Positions 32,995 through 40,041 of a stretch of 40,855 bases of DNA are shown here, piece by piece. The stretch covers positions 1 through 40,855 of the forward strand of contig JBEIHF010000018.1 of the NCBI GenBank assembly GCA_040381535.1, read 5' to 3'. Both the position numbers and the translations under genes were made by a program. This DNA comes from Micavibrio_A sp040381535 (GTDB lineage: Bacteria; Pseudomonadota; Alphaproteobacteria; Micavibrionales; Micavibrionaceae). Position 1 is the stretch's first letter. Every line of letters starts with the position of its first letter. The notes under the pieces were generated by a model that was not told the DNA's origin, did no database searches, and saw only the letters and a list, made by a program, of their open reading frames with translations.

Positions 32995-34428
32995 ATGATC
33001 GAAAACACCATCATCGTCTGGTTCAGGCGGGATTTACGCGTTGCGGATAATCCCGCGCTTGTCGCCGCCGTGAAAACCGGTGCGAAAATTCTGCCCGTAT
33101 ATGTTCTGGACGATGAAAATGCAGGCAAATGGAAGATGGGCGGCGCATCGCGCTGGTGGCTACATCATACCCTACAATCTCTCAATGATGCACTGGATGG
33201 AAAACTCGTATTGCTCAAAGGTGATGCGTTCGTGCAAATTTCATCGCTCGCCAAAGAAGTCAAAGCAGGCGCAGTGTATTGGAACCGTTGTTACGAGCCG
33301 TGGAGGATCAAGCGCGATAAGCTCATCAAGGAGACACTCAAAGACCTCGACATCGCAGTGGAAAGTTTCAACGGCTCGATACTGTGGGAACCATGGCAGG
33401 TTTTAAAAGACGACGGCACGCCATACAAAGTCTTCACGCCGTTCTACCGTCGCGGATGCCTGTCAAAAGAAGAGCCACGAACGCCGCTGCCTAAACCCAA
33501 GCCGGATTTTGCATCCTTCAAAGGCGGCGTGACCTTAAACGACCTTGCACTTCTTCCGCGCAAGCCCGAGCCGCGCTGGGACAAGAAAATGGAGCAATAT
33601 TGGCAAATCGGCGAAGACGGCGCGCACAAGCAGCTCGAGCATTTCATGTCGAAGGGGCTGAAAAATTACAAAGAGGGCCGTAACATAATGGCGGCAGACC
33701 ATGTTTCGCGCTTGTCGCCACGCCTGCATTTCGGTGAAGTATCGCCCAACCAGTTGTGGCATGCGGCGAAGAATTCTTCCGCACCTGAAAAAGACATCGA
33801 TTGTTTTTGTTCCGAACTGGGATGGCGGGAATTTTCATACAGTCTACTGTTTCATTTTCCCGATCTGCCTACCAAAAATCTGCAGCCGCGGTTCGATGCG
33901 TTTCCATGGACCTATTCGGATAAAAATCTTTACGCGTGGCAACGCGGACAAACGGGTTATCCCATCGTAGACGCCGCGATGCGCGAATTGTGGGAGACAG
34001 GCTATATGCACAACCGCGCACGGATGGTGGTGGGCTCATTCCTCGTCAAACATCTTTTGCTCGACTGGCGAGCGGGCGAAGAATGGTTTTGGGATTGTCT
34101 GGTCGATGCGGATTTGCCCAACAACGCCGCCAGCTGGCAATGGATTGCAGGATCCGGCGCGGACGCCGCGCCGTATTTCCGCATATTCAACCCCGTGACG
34201 CAGGGCGAAAAATTCGACGCCGACGCTGCCTATGTGCGCAAATATGTCCCCGAACTCGCCGCCCTGCCCGACAAATATATTCACAAGCCATGGGATGCGC
34301 CCGCCAATGTGCTGGAGTATGCCAAAATCACGCTCGGCAAGACCTATCCCAAACCGATCGTCGACCATGGCGCGGCGCGGGATGCAGCGCTGGAAGCTTT
34401 CGGCAAAACGAAAGAGACAAAAGAATGA
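32995..34428 (+). CDS. phrB: deoxyribodipyrimidine photolyase (cryptochrome/photolyase family)
   Basis: A 477-residue flavoprotein that uses light to split pyrimidine dimers. The N-terminal antenna domain opens with IIVWFRRDLRVADNPAL. The FAD domain shows LSPRLHFGEVSPNQLW, ELGWREFSY, QTGYPIVDAAMRELWETGYMHNRARM split over about 323-348, and near 370 the DADLPNNAASWQW block that holds the flavin-contacting aspartate and a tryptophan of the electron chain. This is the class I CPD type. It follows the AT-rich gene without a gap. Confidence 0.94.
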   Translation: MIENTIIVWFRRDLRVADNPALVAAVKTGAKILPVYVLDDENAGKWKMGGASRWWLHHTLQSLNDALDGKLVLLKGDAFVQISSLAKEVKAGAVYWNRCYEPWRIKRDKLIKETLKDLDIAVESFNGSILWEPWQVLKDDGTPYKVFTPFYRRGCLSKEEPRTPLPKPKPDFASFKGGVTLNDLALLPRKPEPRWDKKMEQYWQIGEDGAHKQLEHFMSKGLKNYKEGRNIMAADHVSRLSPRLHFGEVSPNQLWHAAKNSSAPEKDIDCFCSELGWREFSYSLLFHFPDLPTKNLQPRFDAFPWTYSDKNLYAWQRGQTGYPIVDAAMRELWETGYMHNRARMVVGSFLVKHLLLDWRAGEEWFWDCLVDADLPNNAASWQWIAGSGADAAPYFRIFNPVTQGEKFDADAAYVRKYVPELAALPDKYIHKPWDAPANVLEYAKITLGKTYPKPIVDHGAARDAALEAFGKTKETKE

Positions 34429-34440
34429 TTTCCTTTTAGA

Positions 34441-35352
34441 ATGGCGCCCATGAGCAAACAGGCGAAACCTTTACAGGCAGGCAATACCTTCGGCGTCATG
34501 GCGCCATCATCCCGCGTTGCGCGCGAAGATCTGGATGCCGCCTGCGCTCTTCTCACCACGCGCGGATTTCGCGTCGCCGTCCATCCTCAGGTGATGGTGT
34601 ATGCGGGGCCGGAACACACCACGCAATTTGCGGGTGCAGACGCCGAAAAAATCAAAGCTTTTAACGATTTCGTGAAAGACCCGAATATTCACGCCATCAT
34701 CTTCGCCACGGGCGGACAACGCGCTATGCGTTTGCTGGATGATTTAGATTACAAGCTGATCGCCGCGAACCCGAAACCGATTATGGGTTTTTCGGACAGC
34801 ACGTCCCTTCTCAATTCCATCGCCGCGCGCACAGGCATTGTGACATGGCACGGGCCGACATTAAAACGCATGCTCAAGAACCCGCAGCTTGATTTCAATC
34901 TGGCTTTGTTGTCGGGCACAGAAAATACAATACCCCTTCATGGCGCCCAGGTTTTACAGGGTGGCACGGCCAAAGGCCATATAATCGGCGGCAATCTTTC
35001 TAACTTCGCCGCGCTCAACGATGACGACATACCCAAATCCAAAGACGCGATCATATTTCTGGAAGAAATCGGCGAGGAGCTGACAACCATTGACCGCCAT
35101 CTATGCGTTCTGCGCCGCCGCGGCATGTTCGATAAAGCCGCCGCGATTATTTTCGGGCAATTTACGAACATGAAAGATACAGGCACGCCTTTCGGACTAA
35201 GTTTTGCCGACGTCATTCAACAAAACCTCGAAGGATTCAAAGGCCCCGTTCTGTGGAACGCACCGTTCGGTCACGATGTTGATCTGGTCGCCCTGCCCAT
35301 CGGTGCAAAAGGTGCATTAGATGGCACAACATTAACTATTACAGCCTTCTAA
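34441..35352 (+). CDS. LD-carboxypeptidase (peptidase S66, LdcA/MccF family)
   Basis: A 303-residue serine peptidase that removes the terminal D-alanine from murein tetrapeptides during cell wall recycling, or acts on microcin-like amides in MccF members. The nucleophile is S118 in MGFSDSTSLL, with E208 or E209 in FLEEIGEEL and H278 in PFGHDVDLVALPIG as the rest of the triad. There is no signal peptide, fitting a cytoplasmic LdcA. The start may be 34441 or the ATG three codons later. It lies 12 bases after the photolyase gene. Confidence 0.88.
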   Translation: MAPMSKQAKPLQAGNTFGVMAPSSRVAREDLDAACALLTTRGFRVAVHPQVMVYAGPEHTTQFAGADAEKIKAFNDFVKDPNIHAIIFATGGQRAMRLLDDLDYKLIAANPKPIMGFSDSTSLLNSIAARTGIVTWHGPTLKRMLKNPQLDFNLALLSGTENTIPLHGAQVLQGGTAKGHIIGGNLSNFAALNDDDIPKSKDAIIFLEEIGEELTTIDRHLCVLRRRGMFDKAAAIIFGQFTNMKDTGTPFGLSFADVIQQNLEGFKGPVLWNAPFGHDVDLVALPIGAKGALDGTTLTITAF

Positions 35353-35427
35353 TATTTTCCAAAATTTGCGCCACCATCCCTGAATTTGTTACCTTGAGAC
35401 AACTAATAACAAATATAGGGGTATGGG

Positions 35428-35934
35428 ATGAAGATCAGAAATATACTGGCTGTCTGCGTGGCAGCCGCGGGATTGGGCGCGTGTCAGAACAATGAAGAAA
35501 GAGTTACCATAGCTTCGTGCACGGATGGGGAACGCCATGGAGATGTGTCCAAGCTCAGAGGTTTTTACGACATTTCGCTGGGCGACGGAGAAGTCAGTTA
35601 CAGCCGTGAGGGTCTTGATGTCACAGACGGAATTCCCAAAGAAGAAATGCAGACATTTTGCGATACAGGCGTGATACCCGATGATGGTTACGCCGTGCGC
35701 CATATGGATAGGCATATCTATTACTGCCAAGGAACGAACGCCAACTCTGCACTCGCCGGTGATTACAGTGACGGCGTTGCTTTGAGAACGGGCGTTAATG
35801 TCGGTCGTTTCGACAGCCCTGACAGTTATGAAAGAACACAAACAGGTACCATGTCGTTTCCGGATGCCATAGAGGCTGCGGGTCGTCATTGCACTGCGGA
35901 TACCGCGCCTCTACCTGCGCCGGTTACGCCGTAA
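35428..35934 (+). CDS. lipoprotein with four-cysteine domain, copy 1
   Basis: A 168-residue product with a lipoprotein signal: LGAC, with the lipidated C19. The mature part has C31, C78, C100 and C155, probably two disulfides. YYCQGTNANS (98-107) is nearly repeated in the next gene (YTCQGTNGNT), and all four cysteines fall at matching places, so the two genes are paralogues. The leader has AUAGGGGUA ahead of the ATG, also shared with the next gene. The function is unknown. Confidence 0.75.
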   Translation: MKIRNILAVCVAAAGLGACQNNEERVTIASCTDGERHGDVSKLRGFYDISLGDGEVSYSREGLDVTDGIPKEEMQTFCDTGVIPDDGYAVRHMDRHIYYCQGTNANSALAGDYSDGVALRTGVNVGRFDSPDSYERTQTGTMSFPDAIEAAGRHCTADTAPLPAPVTP

Positions 35935-35978
35935 TTAGTTTTTACTATCAACATAAGAAAAAAACATAGGGGTACAAA

Positions 35979-36503
35979 ATGGGTATTAAGATCGGACTGG
36001 CTGCCGCGGTGGCAGCCTCAACACTCGCCGCATGTTCACCACAAGAGCCTGAAGAACCAATTATCCAACGCGCTTCCTGTCTCGACGAGAGCGGACGCAG
36101 CGCGCGTATACAAGAAAGCGCGGACACGCTCGTTTTAACTATGAGGGATGCCGCGGGACGCACCGTTTACACGGAATCCAGCGTTCACGTTTCAACCAAT
36201 TCCATGCATGAGCGACAAGCCGAGATGGAAGGATTGGCCAAACGTTATTGTGAGACAGACACAACGGGGAACGAAAACCTGATATCCCAGACGGAAAGCA
36301 ACAACAGCCTTTTGATGGGTACTTTGGATTACACGTGCCAAGGGACAAACGGAAACACTGCCACAGCAAGCAATCGCGGTTTGCGCGGTATCGAGTTGAC
36401 CACGAGCGACGGCAATGTGCGGGACGATATTCGCGGTATGGAAGCCGGCAAAGAGCGCGCGATCGCCTTTTGCACGGGGCCGTATACTCCGGCGCTTCCG
36501 TGA
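35979..36503 (+). CDS. lipoprotein with four-cysteine domain, copy 2
   Basis: A 174-residue product with lipobox LAAC (C19) and mature cysteines C34, C91, C120 and C165 that line up with C31, C78, C100 and C155 of the previous gene. Outside the CQGTN block and the cysteines, identity is low, so the duplication is old. The ATG is preceded by ATAGGGGTA. There is a 44-base gap to the previous gene without a terminator. Its stop touches the convergent gene's stop. The function is unknown; anchoring at the inner or outer membrane cannot be decided. Confidence 0.75.
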   Translation: MGIKIGLAAAVAASTLAACSPQEPEEPIIQRASCLDESGRSARIQESADTLVLTMRDAAGRTVYTESSVHVSTNSMHERQAEMEGLAKRYCETDTTGNENLISQTESNNSLLMGTLDYTCQGTNGNTATASNRGLRGIELTTSDGNVRDDIRGMEAGKERAIAFCTGPYTPALP

Positions 36504-36710
36504 TTAATTGATCGTCATAGACATCTGAAACGGGCTCTTGGGCAATACCTTGCCGAAGAGCTCGATTTCTTTGAGGATTTTTTGGTGATCGGGCGGAATT
36601 TCGCGCGCGGCTTTCAAACGATCCTGAACCAGTTTGACGCGGCCTTCACGGCCTTCCTCGCTCGCCCGTTTCAATATGCTTTTAATAAGATCGCGGTTTC
36701 TACCGTTCAT
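36504..36710 (-). CDS. hypothetical helical protein, 68 residues
   Basis: Not recognised. A small basic helical protein (NGRNRDLIKSILKRASEEG... and LVQDRLKAAREIP) without cysteines or membrane segments. No ribosome site is visible before the ATG at 36708-36710, and the upstream bases are very AT-rich. Its stop directly abuts that of the second lipoprotein gene. It is kept because its composition and codon pattern look coding, but it could be spurious. Confidence 0.45.
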   Translation of the reverse strand: MNGRNRDLIKSILKRASEEGREGRVKLVQDRLKAAREIPPDHQKILKEIELFGKVLPKSPFQMSMTIN

Positions 36711-36801
36711 AATTAATATTTTATTGAAAATTGATTAAGAAAGCAAAAACGCCCCTGCTCCGGGCCTTGTTTTCCGCCCCTTTGCCCATTATGAAAGAGC
36801 C

Positions 36802-37140
36802 ATGACCTTTGTCGTGACCGATGTATGCATTGCCTGTAAATACACCGACTGCGTGGAAGTTTGCCCCGTGGATTGCTTCTACGAGGGCGAAAACATGCTT
36901 GTCATCCACCCGGATGAATGCATTGATTGCGGCGTTTGCGAGCCGGAATGCCCTATAGAGGCCATCGTCCCGGACATCGACCCCCGCTCCGAGAAGTTCC
37001 TCGCCTTGAATCGCGAATATTCTGAAAAATGGCCTGTTATCACCAGAATAAAACCGGGTCTTCCCAATGCAAAAGAGATGGAAAGCAAAAAAAACAAGCT
37101 GGAAGAGGACTTTAGCCCCAATCCGGGTGATGGCGACTAA
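36802..37140 (+). CDS. fdxA: seven-iron ferredoxin FdxA
   Basis: A 112-residue ferredoxin with eight cysteines in the order of Azotobacter FdI: C9, C17 and C50 for a [3Fe-4S] cluster and C21, C40, C43 and C46 for a [4Fe-4S] cluster; C12 and C25 are extra. The C-terminal extension (about 55-112) is typical for the group. It is a small electron carrier. It precedes carD and rpoH, the order I know from other alphaproteobacteria. Confidence 0.93.
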   Translation: MTFVVTDVCIACKYTDCVEVCPVDCFYEGENMLVIHPDECIDCGVCEPECPIEAIVPDIDPRSEKFLALNREYSEKWPVITRIKPGLPNAKEMESKKNKLEEDFSPNPGDGD

Positions 37141-37173
37141 ACCGAGGCTTTCCGCCGAGTCGTACGATTAAGG

Positions 37174-37202
37174 TTGAAAATTAATACTTTTTTAAGTATA
37201 TT
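37174..37202 (+). promoter_or_regulatory. predicted strong promoter ahead of carD
   Basis: TTGAAA (37174-37179), a 17-base spacer and TATATT (37197-37202) make a near-consensus housekeeping promoter. The spacer contains a small dyad (ATACTT at 37184-37189, AAGTAT at 37194-37199). Transcription would begin near 37209, giving carD a leader of about 195 bases, or making a separate RNA. Confidence 0.65.
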
Positions 37203-37208
37203 ACCCCG

Positions 37209-37370
37209 CATGGTTTAACGATCTGTGGACGTAATCTCTTTAGGGAAGCCCCTTGAAAAAGGCTGCCTTAAGTCGATTTCTTCTCCTCAATCTTGAGGAA
37301 GCAGCGTTTTCCCTAATATGAGACAGAACTAGCGGTCCGGACCCCTTTTAGTCCGGCGGCGTGATTTTGC
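37209..37370 (+). ncRNA. candidate structured RNA or carD leader
   Basis: Downstream of the predicted promoter the sequence folds by eye into a long-range stem (TTAGGGAA at 37240-37247 with TTCCCTAA at 37309-37316, with TCTC/GAGA outside it), an inner stem GCTGC (37262-37266) with GCAGC (37301-37305), an apical hairpin CCTCAA-TC-TTGAGG (37285-37298) and a side hairpin near 37247-37264. A further hairpin CCGGAC/GTCCGG (37337-37356) follows. A closed stem, a bubble with a side hairpin and an apical stem recall 6S RNA in outline, but the length and sequence do not establish that. It may equally be the 5' leader of carD. Confidence 0.38.
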
Positions 37371-37396
37371 CTGATAACAAGAAACATTTGAAAGGG
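37337..37396 (+). promoter_or_regulatory. hairpin loop complementary to the carD ribosome binding site
   Basis: The 8-base loop (37343-37350, CCCTTTTA) of the CCGGAC/GTCCGG hairpin contains CCCTTT, the exact complement of the carD ribosome site AAAGGG at 37391-37396. A loop-to-site pseudoknot could block translation. This is seen in the sequence; that it works is inference. Confidence 0.35.
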
Positions 37397-37405
37397 TACT
37401 GACAT

Positions 37406-37960
37406 ATGGCGACAGCAGATAACGACAATTTCAAAAAAGGTGACTACGTAGTGTATCCCGCCCACGGCGTTGGTATGATCGAAGGCATCGAAACCGCAAA
37501 AATTGGCGGTATCGACGTGAAATTGTACGCGATCAGCTTTGAAAAAGACCGCATGCGCCTCAAGATCCCAGTCTTCAAAGCGAAAACGTCCGGTCTGCGC
37601 CGTCTGTGCACCACGTCCCGCATGAAAGACGCCCTGAAAACCCTGCAAGGCAAAGCTCGTATTCGTCGCACGATGTGGTCCCGCCGCGCGCAGGAATACG
37701 AAACCAAAATCAATTCCGGCGACCCTATCGCCATCGCGGAAGTTTTGCGCGACTTGAAACGTTCGAACGACGAGAGCGAGCAATCGTACTCCGAACGCCA
37801 GATCTACCAATCCGCTCTAGAGCGTCTGGCCCGTGAAGTTGCGGCTGTCGAGAAAATCGAAGAAGCCAAAGCAACTGCAAAATTGGAGAAACTGATGGGC
37901 ACGACCGGCGCAAAACCTGTTATCGAAGTGGAAAAAACGGTTGCCAAGAAAGCCGCTTAA
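37406..37960 (+). CDS. carD: CarD/CdnL-family RNA polymerase-binding regulator
   Basis: A 184-residue protein. The N-terminal RNA-polymerase-interacting (Tudor-like) domain begins FKKGDYVVYPAHGVGMIEGIE (about 9-29) and is followed by the helical CarD C-terminal domain with the conserved tryptophan in RTMWSRRAQEYE near 90. Such proteins stabilise open promoter complexes, notably at rRNA promoters. AAAGGG lies nine bases before the ATG. A terminator follows. The tail (about 155-184) is Lys/Ala/Glu-rich. Confidence 0.93.
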   Translation: MATADNDNFKKGDYVVYPAHGVGMIEGIETAKIGGIDVKLYAISFEKDRMRLKIPVFKAKTSGLRRLCTTSRMKDALKTLQGKARIRRTMWSRRAQEYETKINSGDPIAIAEVLRDLKRSNDESEQSYSERQIYQSALERLAREVAAVEKIEEAKATAKLEKLMGTTGAKPVIEVEKTVAKKAA

Positions 37961-37985
37961 TAGGCGTTCTTCAAAATAGGCTTAG

Positions 37986-38014
37986 AAACGGGCTGAGAAA
38001 TCAGTCCGTTTTTG
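37986..38014 (+). terminator. rho-independent terminator after carD
   Basis: An 11-bp stem with one G-T pair (AAACGGGCTGA at 37986-37996, loop GAAA, TCAGTCCGTTT at 38001-38011) runs into a T-rich tail. It separates carD from the convergent exporter gene. Confidence 0.88.
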
Positions 38015-38018
38015 TTTA

Positions 38019-38654
38019 TCAGTTGATTTTGCTAAAAGCCAGTTTGAGGCCAAGGCCGATGAGCATAACCCCGCAAGCACGGTCCACCCATTTTGATGCC
38101 CTCAAAAACTTCGCGCGGATAACAGGTGCCGTCAGCACGGTAGCGACGATTGAAAACCACCCAATGATCATGGCAACGCAGGTTATGCCCATGACGGTTT
38201 TTTCCATGAGGCCAAGATGCGGATCGATGATCTGCGTAAACAGAGCGAGGAAGAACAATGTCGCCTTCGGATTGAAAAGATTCGTGATGAAGCCGCTGCG
38301 CAATGCCTGCATCGGGCTCATGAATTTTTCCGCGCCATCAACAAGATTTTCGGGCGCGTTATAGCCTTTGGATCTGATGGCCTGATAGCCGATATAAAAC
38401 AGATACGCCGCGCCGATCCATTTCAATGCGTTGAACAGGACGATCGATTGCGAAATGACTATGGCAAGGCCTGCAAGACAGTAGATTACATGAATGGCCA
38501 CGCCCGCGCCTAAACCAAGCGCGGTAAAGAGCCCCGCTTTGCGGGAATATAAAACCGAATTGCGTACGGTCATGATGAAGTCGGGTCCCGGCGATAACAA
38601 CCCGATGCTGAATACGACGACGAGCGTCAGCCAGTTCGATATGAATGTTTCCAT
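38019..38654 (-). CDS. LysE/RhtB-family amino acid exporter
   Basis: A 211-residue inner membrane protein with about six hydrophobic segments. The family blocks SPGPDFIMTVRNS (about 22-34), ALGLGAGVAIHV (45-56) and GFITNLFNPKATLFFLALF (about 120-138) are clear. Members export homoserine, threonine, lysine or related amino acids; the substrate here is not determined. It interrupts the carD-to-rpoH stretch on the opposite strand and is probably a single-gene unit. Confidence 0.92.
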   Translation of the reverse strand: METFISNWLTLVVVFSIGLLSPGPDFIMTVRNSVLYSRKAGLFTALGLGAGVAIHVIYCLAGLAIVISQSIVLFNALKWIGAAYLFYIGYQAIRSKGYNAPENLVDGAEKFMSPMQALRSGFITNLFNPKATLFFLALFTQIIDPHLGLMEKTVMGITCVAMIIGWFSIVATVLTAPVIRAKFLRASKWVDRACGVMLIGLGLKLAFSKIN

Positions 38655-38862
38655 GCAAAAACACTAACAGCCTGCCCCCTTTCGTGTCCACAAAGTTATA
38701 CACAGATTCGGGCTATATAAGGCTTTGCTGAGGCTTTCCGAAAAGGCCGACTCTCCGTACGATTGTTTCATTCTTAAGGGAAGTCCTTTTTCCAAACCTA
38801 AAGAGTACGCTTCCTTCCTTCTCATCGGACAAACGGGTCAGACTGCTGTGTGTGTGACTGCG

Positions 38863-39666
38863 ATGGATAAACGCTTTTGCGATATGGGTGCTCCGCGCCG
38901 TGTGTGGGCTGTGTCTGCCATTCACGGAGAACTCGAAAAACTGTATGCGTTACATGACGCCATCTTGGATAGGCTGCAGGCCGGCGACAGGATCGTGTAT
39001 TTGGGGAACTACACCGGATACGGGAAACAATCCCTTGAAACGGTGGACGAAATACTCACCTTCCGCCGGCTTGCCCTATCTCTTCCGGGAATGCGCCCCG
39101 ATGACATCATCTATCTGCGCGGCCGCCAAGAAGACATGTGGCATAAGTTAACGCAGCTCCAATTCTCGAACAAGCCCGACCACGCCCTTCAAGATATGCT
39201 CGACAAAGGCCTAGCCCAGACGCTCGAGAGTTATGATATCGACGCAGCGGAAGGCATACGCGTATCCAAAGAAGGCGTTTTGTCTATTACACGCTGGACC
39301 AATAAGATCCGTGAAAAGACCCGCGCGCTTCCCGGTTACGATATCTGGACCACCCACTATAAACGCGCCGCGTACACAACACAGGACGGACGCCACCCGA
39401 TGCTGTTCGTTAACGCGGGGATCGCGCCGAAAATGCCGCTCGAACAACAAGGTGAAAACTTTTATTGGTCGGGCGATGACTTCGTAAACATAACCAAGGC
39501 GTATCAACCTTTTGAAAAGGTCATACGTGGGTATGATCCGACAGGTGCCGGCGTGCACATCAATTGCGTAACCGCGACTCTGGACGGCGGCAGCGGATTT
39601 GGCGGCAATCTGGTTGGTGCAGGCATGAATCCGGATGGAAAAATCCTAGAGATTCTCGAAGCTTAG
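38863..39666 (+). CDS. calcineurin-like metallophosphoesterase-fold protein lacking metal ligands
   Basis: A protein of about 267 residues with the layout of PrpA-type Ser/Thr phosphatases, but with the active site lost. The GDxHG block reads SAIHG (18-22), GDxxDRG reads GNYTGYG (48-54), GNHE reads GRQE (87-90), and the later xHAG reads VNAGIAP. Of the classical metal ligands only H21 remains. The fold blocks between them are well kept, so it is a protein under selection rather than a decaying gene, perhaps a binding or regulatory pseudoenzyme. The start is uncertain: 38863 (ATG), 38887 (ATG) or TTG at 38725, none with a good ribosome site. It lies upstream of rpoH in the carD-rpoH neighbourhood. 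Confidence 0.72.
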   Translation: MDKRFCDMGAPRRVWAVSAIHGELEKLYALHDAILDRLQAGDRIVYLGNYTGYGKQSLETVDEILTFRRLALSLPGMRPDDIIYLRGRQEDMWHKLTQLQFSNKPDHALQDMLDKGLAQTLESYDIDAAEGIRVSKEGVLSITRWTNKIREKTRALPGYDIWTTHYKRAAYTTQDGRHPMLFVNAGIAPKMPLEQQGENFYWSGDDFVNITKAYQPFEKVIRGYDPTGAGVHINCVTATLDGGSGFGGNLVGAGMNPDGKILEILEA

Positions 39667-39686
39667 AAAGACTTATCAAATTGTGT

Positions 39687-39702
39687 GCATACATTTGTAT
39701 GC
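39687..39702. repeat. 16-base perfect palindrome GCATACATTTGTATGC region
   Basis: GCATACA (39687-39693) and TGTATGC (39696-39702) flank TT, 20 bases after the phosphoesterase stop. There is no T-run, so it is not a standard terminator; an operator is possible. Confidence 0.35.
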
Positions 39703-39893
39703 TGGTGATTCGCGTGTTTTTGTGTCCGAGTTTTTGTGCTAAGGATGGGGCGGTCTACGCTATCGCGCCTTCCGCCATCGGCGTAAAGATCGCGGACAAT
39801 ATTAATCTCTTAATTAATTTGGGAACTCTCATTGATCCCTGCTCGTTTTATAAACGCATTCATAATGATGTACGTAAAATTCTTTGCGCGTAA
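39699..39893 (+). CDS. doubtful 64-residue ORF upstream of rpoH
   Basis: An ATG inside the palindrome at 39687-39702 opens a 64-codon frame (MLVIRVFLCPSFCAKDG... ending RKILCA) with four cysteines and hydrophobic stretches. There is no ribosome site, and codon use is not clearly like that of the neighbours. It could be a relic or chance. The rest of 39667-40041 holds no other gene candidate; an AATTTCA-N7-TGAAATT dyad lies at 39899-39919. Confidence 0.2.
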   Translation: MLVIRVFLCPSFCAKDGAVYAIAPSAIGVKIADNINLLINLGTLIDPCSFYKRIHNDVRKILCA

Positions 39894-39898
39894 TGGTT

Positions 39899-39919
39899 AA
39901 TTTCATAAATTTTGAAATT
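39899..39919. repeat. AT-rich dyad AATTTCA-N7-TGAAATT upstream of rpoH
   Basis: A perfect 7-bp inverted repeat with a 7-base centre, 122 bases before the rpoH start. It has the shape of a regulator site. I do not see a clear heat-shock-type promoter (CTTGAA-CCCCAT) near it. Confidence 0.3.
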
Positions 39920-40041
39920 TGTTACCGCTTTTAAATACCCCGATAAAAACACAATCTTTGCACATTTGGGGTGTTGAATTGTGAACAAGGGTGATCCAAG
40001 CACGCACGCCTTTCGTAAAAAGTTCAAGAAAGCAAGATATC

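Noticed and set aside
37295..37306. GAGGAAGCAGCG resembling the GGAAGCAGC core of bacterial SRP RNA
   Set aside because: The rest of the SRP domain (GGTCAGG-CCGG part and its stem) is missing.
38685..38704. Isolated DnaA-box-like TTATACACA at 38696 with TGTCCACAA beside it, hinting at a replication origin
   Set aside because: A single consensus box can occur by chance, the second site is off consensus, and no dnaA, dnaN or AT-rich unwinding region is nearby.
39912..39945. Possible heat-shock promoter TTGAAA ... CCCCGAT upstream of rpoH
   Set aside because: The spacing of about 20 bases is too long for a sigma-32 promoter.
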